Source of the DNA: Spiroplasma melliferum | Lineage (GTDB): Bacteria > Bacillota_I > Bacilli_A > Mycoplasmatales > Mycoplasmataceae | DNA length: 64,000 bases | Reading direction: 5' to 3' | Assembly: GCA_005222125.1 (NCBI GenBank) | Contig: CP029202.1 | Location: forward strand, 1,256,491-1,320,490 | Part shown: positions 21,357-32,817 of the stretch, one piece after another | Numbering within the stretch: position 1 is the first letter of the stretch | How the letters are laid out: every line of letters starts with the position of its first letter | Position numbers and translations under genes: made by a program | The notes under the pieces: generated by a model | Database searches by the model: none | What the model was told of the DNA's origin: nothing | What the model saw: only the letters and a program-made list of their open reading frames with translations

Positions 21357-21357
21357 T

Positions 21358-22110
21358 TTAATTCACCAAATTTCCATAATTTCCATAATAACTAGCATTA
21401 TTTTGATTAAATGATGCAAATTGATATCCCTGTTGTTTTAATCAAACAATTAAATCTTTTAACCAGCTTTGGGCATATGCACGTGTATGTGCAACAAAAA
21501 TGATTCCTGGTTTCAAATGACTTTTATATTGTTTTAGAATAAGATCTTTGCCAGCTTTTTCTTCATCATAATCTGTCCCAAGATATCCACGAATTCAATA
21601 TGGAATATTTAGTTTCTTTTGAACATAATCTAATCCTCGATAATATTGCAAATATGGCATTCGAATGGGAATATTGATATCCGAAATTGAAATATTATTT
21701 GCTTTATAAACTTTTTTTATTAAATTATTTGTTGCTTGCAATTCGTTTATTAAGGTTTTTTGTTTTGTCATATATTTTTGATGAAAATATGAATGATTAC
21801 CAATGGCATGCCCTTCGTTAATAATACGATCCAACACATGTTTAATTGTTGGCTCACTATCATAACGAGCAATGTTTTTACCTGTCTGGAAAAAAGTAGC
21901 TTTAATATTTTCTTGTTTTAAAATATCCAAGATTTTTTCATCAGCAACTGTTGGGCCATCATCAAAAGTTAGCATAACGATTTTTTGTTTAGTATTAATT
22001 CGATTTACTTCATAGTTGCTTGTTGTCATAAAAATATTTAAAATTATTGTAGCTAATAACAACAAACATCAAGTAATCATATTTCCAATTATAATTTTTT
22101 TTCTTAACAT
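21358..22110 (-). CDS. Polysaccharide (NodB-type) deacetylase, 250 aa, membrane-anchored
   Basis: ATG after AAGGAGATAAA. An N-terminal membrane helix (residues 8-30) precedes a NodB domain with its motifs in order: TFDDGP (catalytic base and metal Asp), NHSYFH (the two metal His), RMPY, GTDYD, and VAHTR near the end. The motif set supports an active metal-dependent carbohydrate esterase facing outward. Its usual substrates are peptidoglycan, chitin or exopolysaccharide; Spiroplasma has no wall, so a capsule, glycolipid or host polymer is more likely (inference). Confidence 0.85.
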
Positions 22111-22240
22111 TTTTATCTCCTTATAAACTTTAAATCTAATTATGCTAATCATAAGTTAATTAATTTAATAGTATCATTTTTTTAAAATACTAACTAGTCA
22201 TAAATGTGTACGGTACCTTACAAAAAACTTTATTTTAAAG

Positions 22241-22287
22241 TGTAAATTGTAAATGCAAGTGCAACAAATCTATTAATTTAATAATAT
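22241..22287 (+). repeat. Relic of an IS30-like/viral terminal sequence
   Basis: TGTAAATTGTAAATGCAAG (the right-TIR sequence of the proviruses) is followed by CAACAAATCTATTAATTTAA. The second part recurs at 30173-30197. No transposase is attached, so this is a solo end or scar. It lies just past the 3' end of the propeller gene. The rest of 22111-22240 is promoter-like AT-rich DNA. Confidence 0.6.
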
Positions 22288-22291
22288 TCTT

Positions 22292-23431
22292 TTAGTTTCG
22301 GCCTATTTTCTTATAACGGTATTTATTCCATAATCAAGTGCCCAAGCAAGATAGCCCAACTGCACCAGAAGAACTTAAAAAAACATATCCTAAAACTTCA
22401 ATAGCTAAAGTATCTTTTTGTTTTCCTATAGGAGGAACAACAGGTGCTTCGTAAACTTGAAAAATAAAAGGACCTTCATTATTATTAATAAAAATATTAT
22501 CATTTTGATCAATAGTAATGGCATGGACAGAAGTTCCAAAAACATTAGTTTTTTCAAGCTGTTTTGTTCTATTTTTTAAAAAATACATTCCCGCAAGTAC
22601 TGTTGAATAATAAACATTATTATTTGTATCAATAGCAATAGACAACGTTGTTTTATCTAATAAACCAACGTCGTTTCTTAATTCTTTTTTAATACTTGAA
22701 TACACATGGTTACCAAAATAAATATTATTCTCTTGATCAACAGCAAAGGCATAAATTAATTCATTTAGTTGATGTTCATCAACTAAAATAGGAATTTTTA
22801 AATTTTGAATTGAAAAAAATTTAGCTTCATTAGTAGTAAAATATAAATTATCGTTATGGTCAATAACTAAAGCAAAAACTTTTCCATCAAGTTTATTATT
22901 AGTACCTTCTTCATCATTAACATTAAATTTTTCAACTCTAGTTGAGCCTGATAATAAATAATAAATTCCAGCAAAAGTTCCTAAATACAAAGTATCATTG
23001 CTATCTAAGGCCAGAGCAGTAATATGATTATCATCTAATTCATCATTTAAACCCTCAATTTTAACAATTGAACCATTATTATAATAAATATATGCTTGAT
23101 AATCTTCGGTTGCATAATAAATATTATTTTCTTTGTCAACTGTTAAAGCAATAACATTATCATCAATCCCATTAATTTTTTTTACTTTTGTTGCATCATT
23201 AGGTAAAAAATAAATTCCTTGTGAAGTTCCAAAATAAACTATATTATTATTAGAAATTTTAATTGCATTACGAGAAATATTACCAAGTCCTTCAATTCTT
23301 GTTTTAATATATTGCTTTTCATTAAAACTGAATGGAATATTACGACTATAATAATTAGTAACTTGACTAAAGGCTAGATTTTGAGCAAAAATAGAACTTG
23401 CAATAATACAGAAAGTATATATCTTTTTCAT
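22292..23431 (-). CDS. Seven-repeat beta-propeller surface protein with C-terminal anchor, 379 aa
   Basis: Start ATG 23429-23431 behind AAAGGTAAC; a signal peptide follows (MKKIYTFCIIASSIFAQ). Seven copies of a motif like ALAVDxNNNIYYGT at about 40-residue spacing (for example ALTVDKENNIYYAT, ALALDSNDTLYLGT, ALVIDHNDNLYFTT, ITIDQNDNIFINN) predict a seven-bladed propeller, related to two-component-regulator or ligand-binding propellers. A Pro/Val linker, one membrane helix (about 345-368) and a basic tail (NKYRYKKIGRN) follow. The tail is reached only if a TGA is read as Trp. Likely a cell-surface binding protein. Confidence 0.83.
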
Positions 23432-23544
23432 TGTTACCTTTTCCCACTTCCCTAGCAATTAATTTTACTTATCATAAATTAGGCTAACATAATAACTATA
23501 TATTTAGTTTAACAAAAAAGTTAATAAGAAATTAATAAATTTTT

Positions 23545-23577
23545 AAAAAAATGTTGTTTAGTTAAACAACATTTTTT
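23545..23577. terminator. Terminator overlapping the permease stop
   Basis: 14-bp stem (23545-23558 with 23564-23577; core AATGTTGTTT/AAACAACATT). It overlaps the stop codon of the gene ending at 23576 and has T-runs on both strands. Confidence 0.75.
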
Positions 23578-26500
23578 ATTCCATAGTAATATTTATTAAT
23601 TTATTCTTTTTAATTTTTCAAATCCCTACTCCAATTACTGAAATCAAAATAAAGCCAATTGCTAATGTTGCTATTGAAACAACATACGATGAGAAGGAAG
23701 GAATTAATAACATTCCGGTACTTTTAAAGACAATATTAGCAATAACATTCCATAACAATTGGGCAATAACATAACTTAAGACATAACCTAGGATAATTGC
23801 AAATAAATAAAATCCTAAGACAATTGTAATAATTTTTCATGTTGGATACCCAAGCACTTTTAAAGTTAAGATTGTACGGCGATTTTCATCAAGCACCATA
23901 GCAATTAAGACTGATAAAATTAAAGCAACAATAACAATTGTTAAACCCTCTAAAACATTAAGAACATCACGAACAGTTCGCATTCCTTGTGAATAATTTT
24001 CTCGTAAAGTATCAAATGGTCATATCTTATTAAGGCCATTTAACAATTTTAAATTTGTTCTTAAATCTAACGCATTTTTAAGATCTAGCTTTTTATTATT
24101 ATCAAACATTGTAAAATCATAATTATCAGTTAAAGAAAACGATGAGATAATACGATAAGGTTGTAATGTTACTCCTAATGGACTAGCTCGCGATGCAACA
24201 ACATTATAATAAGAATTTGGTAAAAATTGTTCTCCTTTTTTAGTTAAATTAACCAATTGGTTCATAACTGTAACTAATGAATCTTGATTCATATAAATAT
24301 TTCCCGAACTAATATCAGCATCATTTGAACCAATCACTTTAAAAGCAACTGGAACATACCCAATAGCATTTGTAATTCGAACATTTAATTTAAAAATATC
24401 ACCTGAAACTAAATTCATAGATTGATAAACCCGTTTTGCTAAGAGAACTGGTATTGGTTCATTAATTGGAGCATTTGGAGCATTACCAGTAGGCTCTTCA
24501 CTAATTTTATAACCAAAGACTTCTTTTTGTGCAATATCACTTGGTGTTGTTTTCGAACGATAATTCAATAATTGATTTCGCTCTGTTTCATCACTTGTTA
24601 ATCCAACAACATTTAATTGTGAAACCGGATTTTTTGAATTTTTAGTATCATCTGAACTTCAACCCGCTGCTAAAAGATAATATGGAAAATCATAATTTTT
24701 ATCATAGACCATATATGGTCCTAAATAAATATCTGGATATTGGCCATTAGTTATCGTACTTAAACTATTAACTAAATTAATTTCACTAATAATTGTTTGA
24801 ATATCAGCTTCACTTATTATCCCTTTTTCAATTAAAACTGGTTTCATAAGATTAATAATTTTTACTAAATTATTTCATCCATTAATTTCATCTCCAGACT
24901 CATTATCCTCAACTTTATAATTAACAATTGCCTTAACTGTTGCTGAACTTATATATGGGTATGTGTTTGTTTTGTCATCATAATTAATCTTACTTCGAAC
25001 AAGAGTTGGGCCGCTTGGATCCCCAATAATATTTGATAAATCACCACAATTTTTTTTCATATTTTTTGAATCTGAACCAGATAAACTTAAAAGACATTTT
25101 AATGGATTTGGAAAGTTAAATGTTTTATTATCATCAAGAATTTTTACCTCATGGTAATAGTCCTTGCGCTTATCAGCAGTAATCCACAGATAAGGTTTAC
25201 CATTGCTAGCTTCTTGAGCAATATCTTGTTGATCATAACTAGCAATTAAATATGATTTAATATCATTCTTAAAATAGCGGAAAGAGTCTTCAACAATTCC
25301 TTGTGCCATTACCCCTGCATCCAACTGGAAAATTAATAAAAAGGATGAAAAAGCTAAAACAACTAATACCATAATTCATTTTCCTAAAGATTTTAGAGCA
25401 AAGGTAAATGATAAATGAACATTAAATGTTAATCCAAAATGAGCATATTTACGACCTTTTTTTATTTTTTTAGGACGAAAACTTAAATTAGAACCTTTTA
25501 AATCATAAATCAAATCTAACGCTGTCCGACTCAAAAGAACAAAGGAGATTAAGAAAGACATCCCAATGAAAATAAGTGGAATAAAAATTGTTGCTGAAAC
25601 AAAAATTAGTGGATTAAAATAAAATGATGATAATGGTAATCCTATCGAATATAAATTTGAGCCAGTGAAATACATTTGGAGAGGAATACTTAAAACTCAT
25701 CCTAATAAACAGCCAATTAAAGTTGTAAAAATAATGCTAAAAGTAAAAATAAATGATAATTCAAAACGATGATATCCTAATGATTTTAAAACTCCAATTT
25801 GTCGTTTTGAATTAGTGATATCTTTTTTAATGAAAAAAGCAATAATAAATAAAATAATAATTGAACAAGCAACAGCAATTGAAGTATTAATAATAAAAAC
25901 AGTATTTGTTAACATCACTACTTGTTCCGGCAATGATGCTTCAAAAGCAACAATTGCATTATCAGGCGCTACAAAATAATTGCTTAAAACTTTTCGTAAC
26001 AAGGTTATTTTTTGTGGTTCAGTTAAATTACCAGTAACATTAATAAAACCAGTAATTTTTTCAGTTCCATTTGAAAAATTTTGTTTGATAGCATTAAAAT
26101 TAATATCATTCATAAACAATACTGAACCATTTTTTAAATCAATAATTTTATGACCCGTAGCAAGAGTTGATAAACTTACTAAATCTGGATAAATATTACT
26201 ATACTTAGCCCCATAACCAATAATATTAAATTGTAAATTTTGGCTGTTTCCTAAATTAAAGTGTCCACCAAGTTTTAAATGATTATAATCAGCATATTGT
26301 TTATTTAAAATAATATTATTTTCTGTTAAATCACTAATATGTTTTCATTTCGTTACTTCAAAAAGACGATTAAACGGAGTATAAAAAATATTATTACCTC
26401 GTCAACTATCGCCGTTATATAATAAATTTTTGTTTTTGTTAATAGCAGTAGCATTAAAATATTGAGTATCTTTTGCTAAATTATTTGCAGTAAATTGATA

Positions 26501-27067
26501 ACCAACATTAAAACTAAGTTCTAATCCAGCCTTGTCACCATTAATTAAATCATTTAAACGACTTTCACTAGGATTATTAATAATATAACTTAAAAAAGTT
26601 GCAGTAAGACTGTTATTAAAGTTTTTAACTAAGGCAGTAAAAGAAGCTGTCCCAGTTTTTGGATTTAAATATGATGGTTCTTTTGTTCATTTACAAATTT
26701 CATTATTAGTTAAATCACAATTTAACCCTAAAGCATCAGCACGAATATTATTAAATGTTAAATGCTCAGCATCAATTTTTGATTCATCATAAAACTGAGC
26801 TAAGAAGGCACGATTATTTTCATTTATTTTTCAATCAGAATTTCTTTTTCACACATTATTATCAATATTTAAACTATCTATTCGGATTTCATATTGATAA
26901 GGAAGGCTATTTTTCTTAATATCATTTAAGCCATTTTTAACTTGAAAAACAGTTGAAAAAAGAGCTGTAAAGGTTAAAACTGCTCCAACAATAAACAAAA
27001 TTAACCCAATAAATTGAGTTATTTTTTTTGTAAACCCTCGCGTAGCCTCTTTTGCAAGATTTCACAT
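23576..27067 (-). CDS. Giant FtsX/MacB-type ABC permease, 1163 aa
   Basis: ATG 27065-27067 (MWNLAKEATRGF), GGGTGAAA upstream. N-terminal helix (20-42), large outer domain with many Asn/Asp-rich strands (45-310), first FtsX domain (about 340-600, with RQIGVLKSLGYHRFE near 430), second outer domain (about 620-1010), second FtsX domain at the C-terminus (LTLKVLGYPTWKI near 1060). Same plan as the gene at 11655 but clearly diverged. Stands alone, without an ATPase or lipoprotein neighbour in its own direction. Probably exports or extracts lipids or lipoproteins; substrate unknown. Confidence 0.85.
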
Positions 27068-27138
27068 AGTATTTTCACCCACTTCAAGAATTATTAAGTT
27101 AATTATATAAGAAAAATAATGAATTTTAAAAAAATATT

Positions 27139-27178
27139 CAAAAACTTTAATTGCTTAATAAACAAATTAAAAGTTTTT
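27139..27178 (-). terminator. Terminator downstream of the P-type ATPase
   Basis: AAAACTTTAATT / AATTAAAAGTTTTT arms around a 13-base loop, about 85 bases past the ATPase stop. The remaining 27068-27261 has no gene. Confidence 0.55.
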
Positions 27179-27261
27179 GAATTTACTTAATCCTTGGATT
27201 CATTACCTTTTATTCTTTTCTTGAACAAACTTAATAAAATAATTTTCAATTTTTATTTTTT

Positions 27262-29922
27262 TTACCGTCTAATTAATTTACGAAATGCATCATATCCTAA
27301 TAACATTAATAATGGAAGCACCATCATTCCTAATGATACTACCGTCATTTGCCAAGATAACAGTGGTGATGTATCAAATTTATGCTCTTTCGTTGTTGTT
27401 AAAAAAATTAAGTTTAAGCCCGGCGTATACACCATCAAGAAATTTAATATTAAGGCAATTAATGAAGCACCTAATAAATAATAATTAGTTGGAGCCACAT
27501 TATACTGTGTTTTAATTCGATAATTTGGTAATTGAATTGCAAAAGCAAAAATTACTGGTGAACAAGCCATCACTAAAATTGTCGCAATTTTAGCATCTTC
27601 AATATTGTGGAAAATATCTTTACCAATGAAAAATGTACCAATGACAGTAGCAGCTGTCACAAAAGCTAAATATAGAATTGTAACTAAACTATTGGTAAAA
27701 AAAGTTTCTTTCTTACTTCGTGGTTTTTCCAACATTAATCCATTATCATTATTTCCTAACCCGATTGGAATTGACATTAATGTTTCAATAACTAAGTTAA
27801 ATCATAAAATGTTAACAGAATCAAATGGTTTAATTTTAGTTATAACCGAAATAATAATAAAGGCTAACACATTTGCTAATTGTGCAATACAAACAAAAGC
27901 AATCACACGTTTAATTTTATGATACACATTTCGTCCCTCTTCAACACCGCGAATAATTGTTGAAAAATTATCATCTTGTAAAATAATATTTGCAGCTTCT
28001 TTTGAAACATCTGTTCCTGTTATTCCCATTGCAACACCAATGTCAGCTTTACTTAAACTTGGAGCATCATTAACCCCATCACCTGTCATTGAAACAACAT
28101 AGTTCATTGATTGCAAACACTCAACAATTCTTGTTTTGTGATCAGGATTAACTCGTGCAAAAACTGATACATCACGCAGTTTTTCTTGTAATTTATGATT
28201 ATCCATTTTGTCAATTTGATGACCAGATAAAACATTTGCTTCTGAAACTGCTAATCGCAATTCTTTAGCAATAGCTAAAGCAGTTGCTTTATGATCTCCA
28301 GTAATCATAATTACTCTAATCCCTGCTTCATGCGCCTTTCTAACCGCTTCAACAGCCTCTGGACGGGGTGGGTCAATCATGCCAACCGCACCTAAGAAAA
28401 TTAAATTAGTCTCAATTTCTTGCTGATCTTTTTTCTTAAAAGCAAAGGCTAAAACGCGTAATGCTTGACTTGATAAATCTAATGCTTCTTCTTGAATTTC
28501 TTCCTTCATTGCTTCAGTTAATGGGACAATTTCATTATTTAAATAAATTCAATTACACTGCATTAATAATTGGTCAAGAGCACCTTTTGTATAAACAAAT
28601 TCTTGCTTATCAACATGATTAACAGTTGACATTAATTTTCGGTCAGAATCAAAGGGAACTTCTAAAACACGAAGATATTTTTCACGATATTCTATTTCAC
28701 TAATTGTAAATCTTCTTGTAAAATCAATTAAAGCAATTTCGGTTGGATCACCAATTCGTTCATTTTTTTGATTAATAGCATCATTACATAAAGTTAGACA
28801 ATTAATAAAATGAAAAGCTGCCTTATTATTTTGTTGATAATTAAAATCATTTTCTTTAAAAATTTCATTATTGAAAATAATCTCTTTAACGGTCATTTTA
28901 TTTTGCGTCAAAGTTCCTGTTTTATCTGAACAAATAACATTAACTGAGCCTAATGTTTCAACGGCATCTAACTTTTTAACAATAACATTAACTTTTGTCA
29001 TTCGCTTTACTGATAATGATAAAATAACTGACACAATGACAATTAAGGACTCTGGGATAACAGCAATTGCAATTGTAACCGCTGTCATCAAATTAATTGG
29101 TCAACTATTTTCATCAGTTAATAAAAAGAAAACAAAAACAAAAATTGCTAATAAAACCGCAAAAATACTGACAACTTTTGTTAATTTTGTTAAGCGTAAC
29201 TGCAATGGTGTTTTTTCTTGTTTTGTTTTAACAATAGCAGCAGCAATTTTGCCAATTTCACTATCAACAGCATTTGCAACAATAATCCCAACTGCTCGAC
29301 CATTTGTAATAAAAGTTGACATAAAAGCCATATTAGTCTGTTCTGCTAACACTAATTTTTCTTTTAAAATTATTTCACTATTTTTTTCAACAGGAACTGA
29401 TTCACCAGTTAAGGCAGCTTCATCAATTAATAAATTATTTGCTTCTAAAATGCGAATATCCGCTGGAATATATTTTCCTGCTTCTAAAATAACAATATCC
29501 CCAATGACTAATTCATCGACTGGGATTTCAAAAATTGCACCATCTCGTTTAACAATCGTTACTGGAATTGTCATTTTTTTTAAAGAATCAAGGGATTTCC
29601 TTGCTTTAATTTGTTCAAGTGTTTGAATGAAGGCATTTAATAAAACAATACATAGAATCACAATGAAATCTATCACATAAATTCGATTATTAACAACTTT
29701 TTCAATAATAACCGAAGTAACTCCTGCAATAATTAAAATAAGAGATAATGGATCTAATAATGAAACTAAAAAAATTAAAATTCAATGTTTGTTTTTAGGT
29801 TTTGGTAATTCATTTTTTCCATTTTTAATTAGTCTTTCTTTAGCCTGCTTTGAAGATAAGCCAACATTTAAATTGCTTCTAAATTCTTGTTCTAATTCTT
29901 TATCTGATTTATTAAATCACAT
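27262..29922 (-). CDS. P-type cation-transporting ATPase (calcium-type, P2), 886 aa
   Basis: Start MWFNKSDKELEQEF at ATG 29920-29922. N-terminal cation ATPase domain, TM1-2 (about 55-100), actuator loop with EAALTGES, TM3-4 with IPES, phosphorylation site CSDKTGTLTQNKM (Asp about 333), nucleotide domain with YTKGALDQL, hinge TGDGVNDAPSL, then six C-terminal helices. Length and order fit P2 calcium pumps. The TM4 motif reads PES where calcium pumps usually have PEG, so ion specificity is uncertain. Not in an operon with its neighbours. Confidence 0.9.
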
Positions 29923-30074
29923 CTTTTTATAATGCCCTCACTTTCTAAATTTATTATTTATTATTTAAAAATTTAATTTCATAGTTTTTAATTTACTTTA
30001 CATATTAATTTTATAATATAAATGCTTAAATTACTAAATTTATTTTAAAAATATAAATTATTAAAATATAATTT

Positions 30075-30105
30075 TGAAAATTGTAAATGCAAGTAGAAAA
30101 AAATC
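30075..30105 (+). repeat. TIR of provirus 2, transposase side
   Basis: Matches the right TIR of provirus 1 (reverse complement of 11527-11557) with one mismatch; core TTGTAAATGCAAGTAGAAAA. Confidence 0.8.
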
Positions 30106-30151
30106 TTATACTTTTATATTAACATATTTTTTAATAAAATTGACAAAATAA
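30106..30151 (-). pseudogene. Detached 3' end of an IS30-type transposase
   Basis: Together with the TIR, these bases repeat the last 18 codons of the provirus 1 transposase (minus strand, ending FIKKYVNIKI then TAA) almost exactly. The working transposase of provirus 2 lies 1.2 kb away with a different C-terminus. The cargo genes therefore sit between two copies of the transposase 3' end. Confidence 0.7.
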
Positions 30152-30197
30152 TGTAAACTGTAATATGAAGTTCAACAAATCTATTAATTTAATAATA
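30152..30197 (+). repeat. Second TIR-like end abutting the relic
   Basis: TGTAAACTGTAATATGAAG resembles the left TIR of the proviruses and continues with CAACAAATCTATTAATTTAA, as at 22260-22280. It suggests the cargo came with its own mobile-element end. Confidence 0.6.
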
Positions 30198-30291
30198 ACT
30201 TATTTGCTTATAATTGATATATTAAAATAACATAAAAAGACATAAACGATGTATAATTATATTAATTAATATTAAATTGGAGGAGCATAAT

Positions 30292-30924
30292 ATGATAAAT
30301 AAAAAATTAGCAGAATATTTAGATATTTCTAAAATACAAGCAACAAAAATTGAGATGTCTATTTTATTTTTACTAGTTGAAGCAAATAAAATTAATCGTA
30401 CAATTTATAAAACTTATGTTTTAAAATTTATGTCATTTTTAGAATGAAAAATGGCGCAAAAATATGGAGAACATTTTTTTAGAACTGATTTTATAGCTTT
30501 AGAAAATGGACCAGTTCCAGGAAGTTTTATGGACTATATTGATAATAATCCAAATTGTAAATTCAATTATTTTATGTGCAAAAATATAAATATAAATAAT
30601 AATAATTCAAAAACTAAAATTTTTTATTTAAAAGATTTGAATTCTGAAAAATTCATAAATTTAGATTACTTTTCAGATGTTGAAAAACCTTTATTAAAAG
30701 AAGCAGTTAATTGAATTTTTTCCTTTAATAAAGTTGGAGAATTAAGTGAAGATACTCACTTAAAAATGAAATCATGAAAACAAGCATGAACTAAAGCTCA
30801 ACAAGAAGGAAAGAAATCAATAATTTTTGATTTTGCATTAGACATATCAAAAAATGAAGATGATGAAACATATGAAATTATTAAATTGTATAAAGAACTA
30901 GGATACAAAAAAAATGGAAATTAA
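30292..30924 (+). CDS. Panacea (SocA/GepA, DUF4065) antitoxin-like protein, 210 aa
   Basis: ATG after TTGGAGGAGC. An N-terminal short HTH-like region (KKLAEYLDISKIQATKIEMS), then the Panacea signature: a helix with a MAQKYGEHFFRTDFIA-type segment and the phrase ALENGPVPGSFMDYI (usual form YGPVPxxL/Y). A charged C-terminal helix ends KKNGN. Panacea proteins neutralise many unrelated toxins in two-gene modules and are frequent on phages. The next gene overlaps by 11 bases, as expected for such a pair. Expression is opposite to the viral genes, so it has its own promoter (TATAAT-like near 30253). Confidence 0.8.
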
Positions 30925-31324
30925 TAATATTATAGTTTCATTCCTTATTGATAATGCAGATATGACAACAACCGAAACAGGAGCACCTCATCCTTCAATT
31001 TGTATACCAATTTTTAAAGATGACAAAGATATTCATGTAATAAGACTTACTACACAAAAACCAAAAGAATATGAAAAGCTTGTAATTAAAATTAATGGTA
31101 GACCAGATACAAAATTATATAAAGATTGTTATGTTAGATTAGACGGAAGTAAAAGTAACTTTCATATAATTAAAGAAAATAATTGCCTCAATTATAAAAG
31201 TATTTATTGTCAAAATATTCATGATAAATATAGAAAAAAAATTTTACAAGCTTGCTTAAATTCAAAATTTATACCACGAATTTTTCATCCATTAATACAA
31301 ATAGAAATAAATAAATTTAAATAA
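30914..31324 (+). CDS. Putative toxin partner of the Panacea module, 136 aa
   Basis: Starts at an ATG inside the last codons of the Panacea gene (11-base overlap, different frame). A mostly beta-strand sequence with HVIRLTTQKPKEY, YVRLDGSKSNFHI and a C-terminal helix (KKILQACLNSKFI). The strand-rich N-terminal half and YVRLDG bring MazF/PemK-like folds to mind, but the match is weak and I do not assign a family. Its stop overlaps tail-to-tail with the transposase stop (31317-31319). Role as toxin is inferred from the pairing. Confidence 0.6.
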   Translation: MEINNIIVSFLIDNADMTTTETGAPHPSICIPIFKDDKDIHVIRLTTQKPKEYEKLVIKINGRPDTKLYKDCYVRLDGSKSNFHIIKENNCLNYKSIYCQNIHDKYRKKILQACLNSKFIPRIFHPLIQIEINKFK

Positions 31325-32300
31325 AATTTTGAATTTTATTAACAAACAATTTTTTAGCTGAATTCCAACCTAAACACTGTCGTGGTCTTTCATTAATAAT
31401 ATTAACTATTTCATCATAATATTGTTGTGAATAAATATCTAAATCAATACCTTTAGGAAATCAATGCCTTAAATCCCGGTTAATTCGTTCTACAATAGGT
31501 TTTTGAGTAGGTTTACCTTTATCACAAAAATAAACTTTAGTACCAATATAAGCTTCAATTTGTTTTCATTCTGAAAACTCTTTACCTTGATCAGTTATAA
31601 TACCTTTAACTATTTTCTTTAAGATATTAGTTTTAAAAATACTTTTAATAACTCTAATTACTTCGTTTGGTGTTCTATCTTTTAATTTTTTTACAATTTC
31701 AAATTTAGTTAATTGTTCAGTTAAAACCAAACATACAGATTTCAAATCTTTGCCAACTATTGTATCCATTTCAAATCAACCAAATTCATTTTTATTATGT
31801 TTAGCTTCTGCAATAGTTCTAAAACTAGTTAATTTACCACGATTATCAATATTTTGTTTACTTTTATTTTTTCGACCGTGAAAATACAAATTACGTTTAT
31901 TTAAACCAAATAAACCAAGAAAAACATACTTATATAAAGTTTTAAAACACACCGGAAATTTGATACCAAATTCACGTTTATATGCATAGCAAATAATTTC
32001 TGGGGATCAATGAAATTTATTAAATTTTTCATCTAATCACATTAATTGTTGATATGAAAATTTTATATGTTTAACTGATTTTTTACGATTTTTAAGATAC
32101 TTTTTATGAGCTTTAATAGGATTATATTCTTTTAACTTTTGAAAACGTTTAACTTCATTTCAAATTGTAGAGACACTTCTTTCCATATATTTAGAAATTT
32201 TAAATAAATTTGGTTTGCCATTTTTCTTTTGAAATAGTTTTGATACTAATAACTGACTTAATATAACACGTTCATCAATACTGAAATGCTTATAATTCAT
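31317..32300 (-). CDS. IS30-family transposase of provirus 2, 327 aa
   Basis: Nearly identical to the protein at 10531-11526: same MNYKHFSIDER start, DDE residues in WFEMDTIVG, TDQGKEFSE and VERINRDLRHW. The last 14 residues differ (SAKKLFVNKIQNFI in place of SAKNYFVNFIKKY...). The change coincides with the boundary of the Panacea cargo, so the 3' end was replaced when the cargo was acquired. All catalytic residues lie upstream of the change and the enzyme is probably still active. Confidence 0.88.
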
Positions 32301-32372
32301 TATTAAATACCTTTCTAAAATTTTTTGTTATAATTATTACATATTTTTAATAAAGGAAGGAATAAGTTAAAA

Positions 32373-32795
32373 ATGAAAAAGTTATTAAGTATTTTGGGAG
32401 CAATCGGATTAACAGCAACAAGCACAACATCATTAATTAGTTGTGAAAAACCAAATAACAATGAAAACGGGGGGGGTAATAAACCAGAACCTTGAAATCC
32501 ACAACAACCGCCAATTGGAAGTAATTGAAAGTTAATCCCATTAGACAAATTGAATAGGAATCCAGATAATAAATGATATATTGGAATTGTAAAAAAGAAA
32601 CAAAATGATAATTTTTCTATTATAAAATTTAATTTTTCAAATAAATCAATTTGAGATAATAGTGGTGTACCTTATCATATTATTAATGATGTATGATATC
32701 TTTTTAAATCATATTACTGTTGATATGGCAATAATGAACCGGAAATACCAACAATTGATAATAAAACAGGAAAAATTACAGATTGAAAAGAATAA
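32373..32795 (+). CDS. Virus-encoded lipoprotein carrying the ORF1 variable domain, 140 aa
   Basis: ATG 32373 after AAGGAAGG. Signal and lipobox LISCE are the same as in the provirus 1 lipoprotein (10006-10458), as is the tail (KTGKITDWKE). Between them is a Gly-rich linker encoded by a run of eight G, then residues about 51-123, which match ORF1 of this provirus (32815-35004) and not that of provirus 1. Convergent with ORF1, with a shared terminator; divergent from the transposase. Expected location: outer face of the host membrane. Confidence 0.87.
32469..32476 (+). repeat. G8 homopolymer in the lipoprotein gene
   Basis: Eight consecutive G inside codons for Gly-Gly-Gly (about residues 33-35), just after the lipobox. 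A G-run this long is exceptional in DNA this AT-rich, and slippage would shift the frame before the variable domain. Confidence 0.75.
32523..32740 (+). repeat. Variable-domain cassette, lipoprotein copy (provirus 2)
   Basis: 218 bp matching the reverse complement of 34262-34479 with four mismatches, in the same coding frame. Confidence 0.88.
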
Positions 32796-32817
32796 AAGGA
32801 CTAACAAGTCCTTTTTA
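32794..32817. terminator. Bidirectional terminator between lipoprotein and ORF1
   Basis: AAAAGGACT, AACA loop, AGTCCTTTT; overlaps the ORF1 stop (32815-32817). Confidence 0.8.

Noticed and set aside
28871..29626. Plus-strand frame of 251 codons
   Set aside because: Antisense of the P-type ATPase and explained by low stop density opposite it; no ribosome site.
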